Positions 17,149 to 26,537 of a DNA stretch of 50,687 nt are shown piece by piece. The notes below the pieces were generated by a model. It saw only the letters and a list, made by a program, of their open reading frames with translations, made no database searches and was not told where the DNA came from. The translations under genes were made by a program, and so were the position numbers. Source of the stretch: Leucothrix arctica (GTDB lineage Bacteria > Pseudomonadota > Gammaproteobacteria > Thiotrichales > Thiotrichaceae); assembly GCF_003172895.1 (NCBI RefSeq), contig NZ_QGKL01000037.1, positions 1-50,687 of the forward strand. Reading direction: 5' to 3'. The first letter of the stretch is position 1, and every line of letters starts with the position of its first letter.

Positions 17149-17775
17149 GTGACATTATCTGTTCAAAAACTGCAATGTAGCCGAGGTGATCTGACGGTTT
17201 TTCAGGGGCTTAGCTTCACGCTAAATGCTGGGCAATTATTGTGGGTAGAAGGCAGAAACGGCAGTGGTAAAACGACGTTACTACGGACTGTTTGCGGTCT
17301 GTTTTTAGCAGATGAAGGGAATATAGAATGGAAGGGTGAGCTTACAAAGCGAACCCCCGATGAGTATTATCGTCAACTACTCTATATAGGTCATCAAAAT
17401 GCGTTGAAACTAGACCTAACACCGTTGGAAAATTTACAGTTGTTATGTCGCCTTGCTGGGCAACCTTTGACAGAAGTGCAGATAGAAGATGCTTTGTTAA
17501 AAATGGGATTAGCAGGTTATGAAGACGTGCCTGTGCGACAAATGTCTCAAGGCCAACAACGTCGAGTTGCTTTAAGTCGTTTGTTGTTGACGGATGCTGC
17601 ACTCTGGGTATTAGATGAGCCTTTTGTAGCATTAGATGTTGCAGCCGTTGAATTATTGCAGTCAATCTTAGTCACACATGTTGAAAACGAGGGCATGGTG
17701 ATGTTAACCACGCATCAGGCGGTTCCATTACCTGCTGAAAAAATGCAGCGCATTTCCTTGGATCAATATGCTTAA
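17149..17775 (+). CDS. ccmA: Cytochrome c biogenesis ATP-binding protein CcmA
   Basis: This 208-residue ABC ATPase powers CcmB/C/D-dependent release of holo-CcmE. It shows Walker A GRNGSGKTT, signature MSQGQQRRVALSR and Walker B LWVLDEPF. The start is GTG at 17149. It is the first gene of a contiguous ccmABCDEFGHI operon, and its 3' end overlaps ccmB by 8 bases. A ~180-bp gap upstream should hold the operon promoter, which I could not place. Confidence 0.96.
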   Translation: MTLSVQKLQCSRGDLTVFQGLSFTLNAGQLLWVEGRNGSGKTTLLRTVCGLFLADEGNIEWKGELTKRTPDEYYRQLLYIGHQNALKLDLTPLENLQLLCRLAGQPLTEVQIEDALLKMGLAGYEDVPVRQMSQGQQRRVALSRLLLTDAALWVLDEPFVALDVAAVELLQSILVTHVENEGMVMLTTHQAVPLPAEKMQRISLDQYA

Positions 17776-18439
17776 GTCGTTTTTAGCGGTACTCAAGCGT
17801 GACTTACTGTTGGCGATGCGTCGTCGCAGTGACATATTCACCGTCTTGTTTTTCTTTATTATCGTCGTGAGTATTTTCCCGTTAGGTGTTGGTTTTGAAA
17901 AGGCGATGCTCCAGCAAATTGCGCCTGGCATTATTTGGGTTGCTGCTTTACTTGCATCTACATTGGCGTTAGAGCGTATCTTTGCCAATGACTTTGCGGA
18001 CGGAACATTAGAGCAAATGTTACTGACACCGCAGCCATTAGGGGTATTAGTGTTTGCCAAAATATTGGCACACTGGTTATTGACAGGATTACCGTTGGTG
18101 TTAATTGCGCCACTGGCAGCCTTACAATACCATTTAGATTTTTCCACGACGCTGACGATGATGTCGGTGTTACTGATTGGGACTCCCGTGTTAAGCATGG
18201 TAGGTGCGATTGGTGCAGCATTGACCCTTGGCTTACGCGGTGGTGGTGTTTTGATTTCGTTACTGGTGTTGCCTTTATATATACCCGTGTTGGTGTATGG
18301 GGCAGGCGCAGTAGCAGCAAGTATGCAGGGTGGTATTTCCTTGCAGCCTTATTATTTATTATTGTCAGCGTTTTTACTGTTGGCATTAGTGTTTGCACCG
18401 TGGGCCACGGCAGCATCACTACGTATTTCGGTTGAATAA
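17768..18439 (+). CDS. ccmB: Haem exporter membrane protein CcmB
   Basis: This 223-residue protein has about six membrane helices and is the usual CcmB length. The N-terminal LKRDLLLAMRRRSD, the FANDFADGTLEQMLLTPQPL loop and GTPVLSMVGAIGAALTLGLR are family hallmarks. With CcmA it forms the ABC subcomplex of System I. The ATG lies inside the end of ccmA and is followed by ccmC after 12 bases. Confidence 0.96.
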   Translation: MLKSFLAVLKRDLLLAMRRRSDIFTVLFFFIIVVSIFPLGVGFEKAMLQQIAPGIIWVAALLASTLALERIFANDFADGTLEQMLLTPQPLGVLVFAKILAHWLLTGLPLVLIAPLAALQYHLDFSTTLTMMSVLLIGTPVLSMVGAIGAALTLGLRGGGVLISLLVLPLYIPVLVYGAGAVAASMQGGISLQPYYLLLSAFLLLALVFAPWATAASLRISVE

Positions 18440-18451
18440 GGACCTAACGCA

Positions 18452-19192
18452 ATGACTATTAATTGGTTTAAGTATTCATCACCGGCAAGCTTTTATCCTC
18501 TCGCTGGGAAGCTAATTCCGGTGTTTATGGTATTGGCTATCGTGCTGACATTGGGTGGTTTGTACTGGGGCTTTTTTCAAACACCAGATGTGCTGTCTGA
18601 TCAAAAACAATATTACCGCATTATTTTTGTCCATATCGCAAGCGCTTGGATGGCGATGTGGTTATACGTGGTTATGGTGTTTTGGGCCGTATTAGGACTT
18701 ATATTCAATACCAGACTGTCATATATGTTTGCCTGTGCAACTGCCGTGACCGGCGCAATTATGACTGCATTGTCGTTATGGACGGGAGCATTTTGGGGGC
18801 AAACTAGCTGGGGCACATGGTGGGACTGGGACCCGCGAATGACCACACAGTTGATTCTGTTATTTTTGTATATGGGCTACATAGCACTACACTCAGCGAT
18901 TGACGACAACCGACGTGCCGATAGAGCCTCTGCGGTATTAGCGATGGTAGGTTTAGCGATTGTGCCTGTGATCTATTATTCGATTAATTGCCCTGACCCA
19001 AATGCGTGTGCTTCGTTGCATCAGGAATCATCGATGGAACGTATAGAAACTAATATATTCATTGCCATTATGACGACGGTTGCTGGTTTTTGGATGTATT
19101 GTTTTGCGGTGATTTTGATGCGTACCCGAAACATTATTTTGCAGCGTGAACGTAAGTCGAGTTGGGTTGCACGATTGGAGGCGTTGAAATGA
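18452..19192 (+). CDS. ccmC: Haem handling membrane protein CcmC
   Basis: This 246-residue, six-helix membrane protein loads haem onto CcmE. The tryptophan-rich WWD loop is clear (GQTSWGTWWDWDPRMT). Conserved His residues, in FVHIASAWMAM and in the ALHSAI/LHQESS regions, are the expected haem ligands. Its TGA stop overlaps the ccmD ATG as ATGA, so translation is coupled. Confidence 0.97.
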   Translation: MTINWFKYSSPASFYPLAGKLIPVFMVLAIVLTLGGLYWGFFQTPDVLSDQKQYYRIIFVHIASAWMAMWLYVVMVFWAVLGLIFNTRLSYMFACATAVTGAIMTALSLWTGAFWGQTSWGTWWDWDPRMTTQLILLFLYMGYIALHSAIDDNRRADRASAVLAMVGLAIVPVIYYSINCPDPNACASLHQESSMERIETNIFIAIMTTVAGFWMYCFAVILMRTRNIILQRERKSSWVARLEALK

Positions 19193-19380
19193 GTGAGTTT
19201 TTTGCGATGGGAGGCTATGGCTTCTACGTGTGGTGCTCAATGGGAGCAGTCGCAGTATTAATGATACTTGAGCCGGTACTGTTATCGATCAAGCATCGCC
19301 AACTGATTAAAAATATTAAACGTCAAAATCGACGCCAAGCGAGCCGAGAAAATACGGCAAGCCAAACTGAGAAAAGCTAA
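19189..19380 (+). CDS. ccmD: Haem exporter small protein CcmD
   Basis: This is a 63-residue protein with one membrane helix after MGGYGFYVW, the usual CcmD signature, followed by a basic tail. It stabilises the CcmABC-CcmE complex. I chose the ATG at 19189, which overlaps the ccmC stop, rather than an earlier in-frame GTG-type start, because the family begins just before the FAMGGYGFYVW block. Confidence 0.93.
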   Translation: MSEFFAMGGYGFYVWCSMGAVAVLMILEPVLLSIKHRQLIKNIKRQNRRQASRENTASQTEKS

Positions 19381-19841
19381 TGACTGCCAGACAGAAACGA
19401 ATCGTATTTATTATCTTAGGCTTGTGCGCGGTGGCAGGTTCCTCCGTCATGATTACTAAGGCGATGCAAAGTAACTTAGCGTATTTATATGCCCCTGAAA
19501 CGGTATTGGCTGGTGAAGTGCCAGAAAATAAACTCATTCGAGTAGGTGGTTTGGTTAAGAAGGGCAGTCTAAAGCGTAGTGATACGAGTTTGGATTTGAG
19601 TTTTGTCTTAACAGATAATCGAGGGAATGAAGTGACGGTGACGTATGACCGAATCTTGCCTGACTTATTTAAAGAAGAGCAGAGCGCCGTTGTACGAGGG
19701 AAGTTAAACTCGGACAAAGTCATGATTGCTGAAGAAGTACTAGCAAAACATGATGCTGAATACATGCCAGAAGAGCTGAAGGATGTTTTGAAAAAAGAAC
19801 ATGCTCCAGCACCTGATAAAACGACAGAGGTTACCTATTAA
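19380..19841 (+). CDS. ccmE: Periplasmic haem chaperone CcmE
   Basis: This 153-residue protein has an N-terminal membrane anchor and an OB-fold. The haem-binding motif HDAEYMP contains the covalent-attachment His124 and the nearby Tyr128. VGGLVKKGSLKR is also typical. It accepts haem from CcmC and passes it to CcmF/H. The ATG overlaps the ccmD stop and its own stop overlaps the ccmF ATG. Confidence 0.97.
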   Translation: MTARQKRIVFIILGLCAVAGSSVMITKAMQSNLAYLYAPETVLAGEVPENKLIRVGGLVKKGSLKRSDTSLDLSFVLTDNRGNEVTVTYDRILPDLFKEEQSAVVRGKLNSDKVMIAEEVLAKHDAEYMPEELKDVLKKEHAPAPDKTTEVTY

Positions 19842-21814
19842 TGCTACCTGAGATTGGGCATTTCGCCTTAGTACTCGCGTTGGTGGTTGCCATCGTTCAG
19901 TCGGTCTTTCCTATACTAGGCGCTGCGACAAATAACGCACAATGGATTGCGCTAGCAAAGCCAACGGCACGTGCACAGTTATTGTGTCTGATCGTATCGT
20001 TTGCGTGTTTAACGGCTTCATTTCTAATTAGCGACTTCTCTGTATTGTATGTGGCTAGCAACTCCAACACGTTGATGCCGACTATTTATAAGGTCTCAGC
20101 AGTATGGGGCGCACACGAAGGGTCGTTGTTGTTGTGGGTGTTGATTCTCGCAGTATGGGCATACTTGGTATCTGTCTTTAGTAAAGGTATCTCGGCAGTC
20201 ATGCTGGCACGTGTTCTTAGTGTCATGGGTATGATTGGTGTGGGCTTTTTACTATTCACCTTGATGACATCAAACCCATTTGAACGGTTATTTCCAATAC
20301 CGCTTGAAGGTAAAACACTGAATCCTTTGCTACAAGATCCGGGCTTAGCGATTCACCCGCCGATGTTGTACATGGGATATGTAGGTTTCTCTGTAGCCTT
20401 TGCTTTTGCTATTGCAGCAATGTTGGGCGGCAAGTTAGATGCAGCTTGGGCGCGCTGGGCAAGACCTTGGACGAATATCGCTTGGGTATTCCTAACGATT
20501 GGTATTGCTCTTGGTAGTTGGTGGGCATATTACGAATTGGGTTGGGGCGGTTGGTGGTTCTGGGACCCTGTGGAAAATGCTTCTTTGATGCCTTGGTTGG
20601 TGGGAACAGCACTTATTCATTCTTTAGCAGTAACAGAAAAACGTGCGGCATTTAAGTCGTGGACTGTGTTGCTTGCGATCTTTGCATTCTCGTTAAGTTT
20701 GTTGGGTACATTCCTAGTTCGTTCAGGCGTGCTGACATCGGTTCATGCCTTTGCAAGTGACCCTGAGCGTGGTTTGTTTATCCTTATATTCTTAATATTA
20801 GTGGTTGGTTCTTCACTACTACTTTATGCCTTTAGAGCGCCGAAACTAAAATCAACAGGTACGTTTGATCTGGTTTCACGTGAAATGGGCCTTTTAGTTA
20901 ATAATATCGCACTGATTGCGATGACAGTAACCGTGTTGCTAGGTACTTTATATCCGTTGTTTGTTGATTCACTGGGTGGCGGTAAGATTTCAGTAGGGCC
21001 TCCATACTTTAATACTTTATCCATTCCATTAGGCGCAGTGCTAGCGTCAGCAATGGGGTTTGGACTGTTTTTGCGCTGGAAAAAAGATAAACCAGAGCGA
21101 GTATTTAGTAAGGTTCGTTGGGTGTTATTAGTCGCGCTAGTGACAGCATTTTTAGTGCCAATTTTGCTGATGGATTTCTTTGATATTAAAGCGGTGTTGG
21201 GCGTGTTCCTTGCGTCATGGGTGAGCTTGACTGCATTGCTTTGGGTTCAAGAGCAGGGGCGTTCACCATTTAAACTACCGTTGGCAGTATGGGGCGCATC
21301 AATCGCACACATTGGTTTTGCGGTGATGGTCGCAGGTATTACGTTGACCTCGGTTTACAGTACTGAAAAAGATGTTCGATTAGTTCAAGGTCAAAACTAT
21401 GAAATGAGCGGCTATAGTTTCTTGTTTAATGGTGTGAAAGAAATTCAAGGGCCTAACTATATCGCACAGCGTGGTGAGATTGTGGTAACGCGTGGGAGTG
21501 AGTCGATTGTGACATTGCACCCTGAAAAGCGTAACTATGGCCAAGACACTATGCCTATGACAGAAGCGGGGATTGACGGTGGTTTCTTCCGCGATTTATT
21601 CGTCGCATTGGGTGAGCCTCTGGGTAATGATGCATGGAGCGTACGTATTTATCATAAACCTGTCGTTAACTGGGTTTGGTTGGGTGCAGCGTTGATGTCC
21701 TTGGGTGGTCTATTTGCTGCCTTTGATAAGCGCTATAGACGCGTAAGACGACGGGAAGAAAAGCCAGTCGTTCAGCAGCCTACTAAATCAGATGTAAAAG
21801 AGGCAGTGGCATGA
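19841..21814 (+). CDS. ccmF: Haem lyase CcmF
   Basis: This is 657 residues with about fifteen membrane helices. The WWD domain GWGGWWFWDPVENASLMPWL is intact, with flanking His residues (WGAHEGSLLLW, LAIHPPMLYMGY). With CcmH/I it ligates haem to CXXCH apocytochromes. Overlaps with ccmE and ccmG indicate coupled translation. Confidence 0.97.
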   Translation: MLPEIGHFALVLALVVAIVQSVFPILGAATNNAQWIALAKPTARAQLLCLIVSFACLTASFLISDFSVLYVASNSNTLMPTIYKVSAVWGAHEGSLLLWVLILAVWAYLVSVFSKGISAVMLARVLSVMGMIGVGFLLFTLMTSNPFERLFPIPLEGKTLNPLLQDPGLAIHPPMLYMGYVGFSVAFAFAIAAMLGGKLDAAWARWARPWTNIAWVFLTIGIALGSWWAYYELGWGGWWFWDPVENASLMPWLVGTALIHSLAVTEKRAAFKSWTVLLAIFAFSLSLLGTFLVRSGVLTSVHAFASDPERGLFILIFLILVVGSSLLLYAFRAPKLKSTGTFDLVSREMGLLVNNIALIAMTVTVLLGTLYPLFVDSLGGGKISVGPPYFNTLSIPLGAVLASAMGFGLFLRWKKDKPERVFSKVRWVLLVALVTAFLVPILLMDFFDIKAVLGVFLASWVSLTALLWVQEQGRSPFKLPLAVWGASIAHIGFAVMVAGITLTSVYSTEKDVRLVQGQNYEMSGYSFLFNGVKEIQGPNYIAQRGEIVVTRGSESIVTLHPEKRNYGQDTMPMTEAGIDGGFFRDLFVALGEPLGNDAWSVRIYHKPVVNWVWLGAALMSLGGLFAAFDKRYRRVRRREEKPVVQQPTKSDVKEAVA

Positions 21815-22347
21815 AAAAGAGCGCACTAATTCCTTTAGCTGTTTTTGCAGTGTTGGTAGTGTTTCTAGGGGTCGGTTTGGGTTTAAAACCACGCGAAGTT
21901 CCATCACCGTTTATTGGTAAGCCTGTCCCTCAGTTTGTGTTACCTGAGCTTATGAAGGACGGTAAAACGATTTCGCCCGCTGACCTTAAAGGACAGGTTT
22001 GGATGCTAAATGTATTTGCATCTTGGTGTTTTGCTTGTCGTGCTGAGCATGAAGTACTTAGTGCTTTTATTAACGCTGAGAAAATTCCTGTGGTTGGTTT
22101 GAATTATAAAGATGAGGCGGAAGATGCTAAGAATTGGCTGGCCGCTTTAGGAAATCCTTACCAACATATTGCTTTCGATTATAAGGGTGATGTCGGTATC
22201 GATTACGGTGTTTATGGTGTACCAGAGACATTTGTTATTGATAAAAAAGGCATCATTAGGCATAAGCAAATTGGTCCTGTTTTTGATGAGACGGTCGTTG
22301 ATACACTACTCCCGTTGGTATTAAAACTGCGTGAGGAGAAGATCTAA
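21811..22347 (+). CDS. ccmG: Thiol:disulfide interchange protein CcmG/DsbE
   Basis: This 178-residue membrane-anchored thioredoxin-like protein (anchor about residues 7-25) has active site WCFAC (Cys73, Cys76) and a cis-Pro loop YGVPETF. It keeps apocytochrome or CcmH cysteines reduced. The CFAC dipeptide differs from the CPTC or CVTC/CVSC forms I recall for this family. It overlaps ccmF by four bases and ccmH by one. Confidence 0.95.
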   Translation: MKKSALIPLAVFAVLVVFLGVGLGLKPREVPSPFIGKPVPQFVLPELMKDGKTISPADLKGQVWMLNVFASWCFACRAEHEVLSAFINAEKIPVVGLNYKDEAEDAKNWLAALGNPYQHIAFDYKGDVGIDYGVYGVPETFVIDKKGIIRHKQIGPVFDETVVDTLLPLVLKLREEKI

Positions 22348-22826
22348 TGCGTCGTTTTATGTTGAGTTTACTCTGCTGTATCGCGTTTGCTGGTACGGCG
22401 ACAGTCTTCGCTGAAGATGGTGCTGAAAGGCTGACTTTCTCATCGGTTGAGAGTGAAGAAAACTACAATACCTTGGTTAATGAATTGCGGTGCTTAGTGT
22501 GCCAAAACCAGACAATTGGGGGGTCAGATGCTGGCCTAGCTAAAGACCTGCGGGCAAAAGTGTACGAAATGGTAGAGTCAGGTAAGAGTCGAGATGATGT
22601 CGTCGACTATATGGTCGCTCGTTATGGTGACTTTGTTTTGTATCGACCGAGTTTTCAACTTAAGACAATATTGTTATGGCTAGGGCCAATCATATTTTTA
22701 TTTCTCGCGCTTTGGTTAGTTGTTCGTTGGGTTCGCTCACAAGCAATAACCAAGAAAGCAGAGCCTTCGTTAAGTGATGCGCAGCGACAGCAAGTGCGTG
22801 AAATGTTAGATCAGAATAAAGGATAA
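22347..22826 (+). CDS. ccmH: Cytochrome c maturation protein CcmH
   Basis: This 159-residue protein has a signal peptide (cleavage near VFAED), the redox motif LRCLVCQNQTI and a C-terminal membrane helix (about 105-127). It presents the apocytochrome to CcmF. It is the short form, with the TPR part encoded separately as ccmI 3 bases downstream. Confidence 0.96.
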   Translation: MRRFMLSLLCCIAFAGTATVFAEDGAERLTFSSVESEENYNTLVNELRCLVCQNQTIGGSDAGLAKDLRAKVYEMVESGKSRDDVVDYMVARYGDFVLYRPSFQLKTILLWLGPIIFLFLALWLVVRWVRSQAITKKAEPSLSDAQRQQVREMLDQNKG

Positions 22827-22829
22827 ATC

Positions 22830-24164
22830 ATGCTTTGGTTTTTTATTGCAGGGCTGCTGATCATAGCGGTTGCGTATGTGTTACTTCCTTTGTTTCGTAC
22901 AACGGATGAAGTGGTTGATGACCGTAAACAGCAAAATATATTAATTGTACGTGAGCAAGTTGCTGAGTTGGAGTCGAGCTTTGAGCGAGGCGAAGTGGAT
23001 AGCGACCAATATCGTGAGCGACGTGATGAGTTAGAGCAGTCGTTATTGCAAGATGTTAGTGGTCAATCTGACTCTGCGGTTGCGAATAAAACGAGTACCT
23101 CATCATGGATGAGCGCTGCGTTTTTGGTGTTATTCATACCGATGGCGGCCATCGCACTATATTTGGAGTTGGGTACGCCTAATGCCCAAGTATTAGCAGA
23201 ACAGTCAAAACCTCAAGAGGTACCTTTGACGGCAGACGGTAAGCCTGATATTGAGAAATTGGTATCTAGCCTGCACGACAAGTTACGTAAAAACCCTGCT
23301 AATGCCGAAGGTTGGTACATGTTGGGTCGCTCTTACATGATGATGCAGCGTTTTGATGGTGCAATAGAGGCTTACGGAAATCTTTATAAGCTTCAGCCCG
23401 ATGAGCCGGAAGTTATGTTGATGTTAGCAGATGCTATGTCAATGAAACAGCAGGGTACTATGGCTGGTGAGCCAAAAGAATTAATTGAGAAAGCGTTACT
23501 CAAAGTGCCTAACCACACGACGGGCTTATGGTTGTCTGGTATGGGTTTTGAGCAGGAAGGTAATCATCAGAAGGCTTTAGAGCGTTGGGCAGTCTTACGC
23601 CCACTGCTAAATGATAACCCTCAAGAACAGGTGCAATTAGATGTGTTGATTACTCGTGCTAAAGCGGCGCTAGTGACTCAACAAGCCAACGCAGCATCTT
23701 CAGGTGCAGTTGCTTCTGAAGTTAAGCCGTCTACTACTGAAAGTGCAGAGCCTTCGGCCGCAAAGGAGCTTGTATCAACAGATCAGGCTACTGAAGTATC
23801 AAAGGCTGACAGTGATAAGGTTGTTCAGATTACGCTGAAAGTCAGTTTGAGTGACGAATTTTTAGAGCGAGTCTCTCCTGAGGATAGCGTATTTTTATAT
23901 GCAAAAGCTCAGACAGGACCTCCATTGCCGTTAGCCGCTAAGCGACTGCAGGTGAAGAATCTTCCGATAACGATGATACTGGATGATACGATGGCGATGA
24001 TGCCACAATTTAAGTTGTCATCTTTTTCAACATTGATTGTGGGAGCGAGAGTCTCTAAAAGTGGTGATGCGATTAGTCAAAATGGTGACTTAATTGTGGA
24101 AGTTGAGCAGGTCTCTCATGGTGATGAGGTTACCTTGGTTATTAATCGCATTTTGAAAAAATAA
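22830..24164 (+). CDS. ccmI: Cytochrome c maturation TPR protein CcmI/CycH
   Basis: This is 444 residues: two membrane helices (about 1-20 and 95-112) with a charged cytoplasmic loop, then periplasmic TPR units (about 150-270; NAEGWYMLGRSYMMMQRFDGAIEAY) that hold the C-terminal helix of apocytochromes. A beta-rich C-terminal domain follows (330-444). Last gene of the ccm operon; a mechanosensitive channel gene follows after 21 bases. Confidence 0.93.
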   Translation: MLWFFIAGLLIIAVAYVLLPLFRTTDEVVDDRKQQNILIVREQVAELESSFERGEVDSDQYRERRDELEQSLLQDVSGQSDSAVANKTSTSSWMSAAFLVLFIPMAAIALYLELGTPNAQVLAEQSKPQEVPLTADGKPDIEKLVSSLHDKLRKNPANAEGWYMLGRSYMMMQRFDGAIEAYGNLYKLQPDEPEVMLMLADAMSMKQQGTMAGEPKELIEKALLKVPNHTTGLWLSGMGFEQEGNHQKALERWAVLRPLLNDNPQEQVQLDVLITRAKAALVTQQANAASSGAVASEVKPSTTESAEPSAAKELVSTDQATEVSKADSDKVVQITLKVSLSDEFLERVSPEDSVFLYAKAQTGPPLPLAAKRLQVKNLPITMILDDTMAMMPQFKLSSFSTLIVGARVSKSGDAISQNGDLIVEVEQVSHGDEVTLVINRILKK

Positions 24165-24185
24165 ACGTTAAGCATAGGGGGATTT

Positions 24186-26390
24186 TTGAAGAAAGTTACA
24201 ACGGGTAGCCGTCATCTAATTCTCCTATGCTTAGTTAGTCTATTATTTAGTTTTTCAGCCTTTGCTGCTGATGACGCAGAAGAATCGCCATTGCTCCCTT
24301 GGCCAATGCGTCTCGACATAAATTGGTGGGACTCTTTCAGTAAAGTCGACACTAAAGTCTTAGAAAAACGCATTGAAGAGGCAAAAAGTGACCTTGCCTT
24401 TGTTCAAGAGCCGCCCGAAGCACTCCTTATTTCGGAGCAAATTATTGATTCACTCGATCAATATTATAAAAAGCGAACGACGCCACTTCCGGTAAAGCCA
24501 CTCCCCTCTGAAGAATATAAAGCCCAATACAGTTTGGCTGAGGTACAGCGTTTTGTTAGCGAGCGACGTAAAGGTGAATCTGAGTTAGAGCTTCTAAAGT
24601 CAGATCAAGAGCAGTTCGAAACGCTGTTGAAGGATAAAAAGAAAGCAGTTGCTGAAGCCGTTACGGTTTATAAAGCACGTCAGCAAGCCTCGGAAAGTAA
24701 CTTAATGGAAGGGCTGAGTTGGATTCAGCAGCAGTCTAATCAGGCTTTAGTCAGTTTAAATAGTAGTGTGCTAAGTCAGCGATTGAAAAACCAGCAGAGT
24801 TATTTGTCTCGTCTTGTCAAATTAGAGCAAGAGCAAATAGAGCGGTTGGTAGTGTTGCCTGAGTCGCTTGAGGAGGCGAAGCGTGAGTTCAAGAGGTTGC
24901 AGCAAGTTGCCGAGACGCACCGTGTTGAGCTAGAGGGTATTCGAAGTAAAGAGCTTGCGCTGAGTTCGGATACTGTTGTGTCACAACAGCAGAAAGTCAT
25001 ACTAAGCCAGAAGATTTTATTGCGTGAGGCTCAGTTACGGCTTACTGAGACTCAACAGCTTGCCCAGCTATTGACGGTGGATATAGCATCTTTTGACGGT
25101 GCAATTGCTGATGCTGATCGTGATGAAGTTAGAGCGCGACAAAAACAAGCTGAGGCACGTTTAGATGAAAATACAGAATGGTTAGAGTCCGCTTATAAGA
25201 GAATTAAGCAGGAATCAGACTTGGTTGAGTCCATAAAGGATGTCGTCGAAAAGTCGGATGATGCTCAAGCGGCACAAAGTGCAGGGCAGCGCGCTGTATT
25301 GGTTGATCAGGTAGATGATTCTCTTAACGAGTTATCTCACTTTGGTTATGACTTGTCGTTGCTTGTTGAGGTCATTGATACAAAGTTATCGATGAGCGCA
25401 CGAGGGGCAGAAGTACTTGTCGAGAAGGCTGATGACACTATTCGACAAAGTTGGCAGAAGTTTCAAGATTGGATGGCGGTGCCATTATTCACCATTAATA
25501 ACTCTTCAGTCAGTTCGTTTGGTTTACTCCGTTTTTCCCTGATTTTATTAGCCGGTTGGGTATTAACTCGATTGTTCCGACATGCGGTTAAGCGAGCATC
25601 GGAGCGTTCCAATAAAGGGGTGAAAGACTCTTCTGTCATTACCTTGAGTCGTATATTCAGTTTGTTCTTTATGGGGATTGCGCTGCTATTTGGGTTTTCG
25701 AGTTTAGGTATTGATGTAACGAAGCTTGCCTTAGTTGCTAGTGCGCTGAGTATTGGTATCGGTTTTGGCCTACAAAACATTATCAATAACTTTGTCTCAG
25801 GTATTATTTTGTTGTTTGAACGAAGTATGAAAGTTGGCGATTATATTGAGTTAGCTGACGGTGTTGTGGGTGAGGTTAGGGAGATCAATATCCGTAGTAC
25901 CGTTATCACAACTAACAACAATATCGACATCATCGTTCCAAACTCAGAGTTCGTGAATAGTAGTGTGACTAACTGGACGATGACGGATGGTAACCTGCGT
26001 ATTAAATTACCTTTTACGGTTGCCTACGGATCCAACAAAGAACACCTTCGAGAGGTGATTTTAGAGGCTGTTTTAAAGCAGCCATCAACACTAAATCTGA
26101 TAGATAGGCATTATCCTCAAGTCCGGTTGTCTGGTTTTGGCGATAACGCTTTAGAGTTTGATTTAGTCGTTTGGGTCAAGCCTGGTTGGTCAAAACGACC
26201 AGGTCGGGTAAAGGGTGCCTATAATTGGGTGATTGATGATGTGCTGCGTGAGCACAATTTTGATGTTCCCTTTCCCCAGAGAGATATTCACATCCGTAAT
26301 ACGGCACCAGAATCTGCTGAGCTAATTTTATCAGCAGACTTAACCAAAGCAACTGCAATAACTTCAAGTTCAGTCACTTCTACTACATAG
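24186..26390 (+). CDS. Large MscS-family mechanosensitive channel
   Basis: This 734-residue protein has a signal peptide (cleavage near AFAAD) and a long coiled-coil periplasmic region (about 55-410). Membrane helices follow, and then the MscS pore and beta domain (about 505-690): LVASALSIGIGFGLQNIINNF, GDYIELADGVVGEVREI and NSEFVNSSVTNWT. It resembles MscK/YbdG-type multidomain channels but is shorter than MscK (about 1120). The start is TTG with a good aggggg site upstream. It is 21 bases after ccmI and on the same strand, so it may be read through from the ccm operon, although no functional link to haem is known. Confidence 0.92.
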   Translation: MKKVTTGSRHLILLCLVSLLFSFSAFAADDAEESPLLPWPMRLDINWWDSFSKVDTKVLEKRIEEAKSDLAFVQEPPEALLISEQIIDSLDQYYKKRTTPLPVKPLPSEEYKAQYSLAEVQRFVSERRKGESELELLKSDQEQFETLLKDKKKAVAEAVTVYKARQQASESNLMEGLSWIQQQSNQALVSLNSSVLSQRLKNQQSYLSRLVKLEQEQIERLVVLPESLEEAKREFKRLQQVAETHRVELEGIRSKELALSSDTVVSQQQKVILSQKILLREAQLRLTETQQLAQLLTVDIASFDGAIADADRDEVRARQKQAEARLDENTEWLESAYKRIKQESDLVESIKDVVEKSDDAQAAQSAGQRAVLVDQVDDSLNELSHFGYDLSLLVEVIDTKLSMSARGAEVLVEKADDTIRQSWQKFQDWMAVPLFTINNSSVSSFGLLRFSLILLAGWVLTRLFRHAVKRASERSNKGVKDSSVITLSRIFSLFFMGIALLFGFSSLGIDVTKLALVASALSIGIGFGLQNIINNFVSGIILLFERSMKVGDYIELADGVVGEVREINIRSTVITTNNNIDIIVPNSEFVNSSVTNWTMTDGNLRIKLPFTVAYGSNKEHLREVILEAVLKQPSTLNLIDRHYPQVRLSGFGDNALEFDLVVWVKPGWSKRPGRVKGAYNWVIDDVLREHNFDVPFPQRDIHIRNTAPESAELILSADLTKATAITSSSVTSTT

Positions 26391-26537
26391 CTTAAACCAT
26401 CATTGTCACTATTTTAGGTCAGCTAATCAGCTTGCTAGTACCGAGAAGCGGTTGCTTGAGCATGATAAGTTGCGAAATGTGATAATTGCCAACTAACGAT
26501 TTTAATAATCAAAATAACGATATCAGATGGTGTTCCG

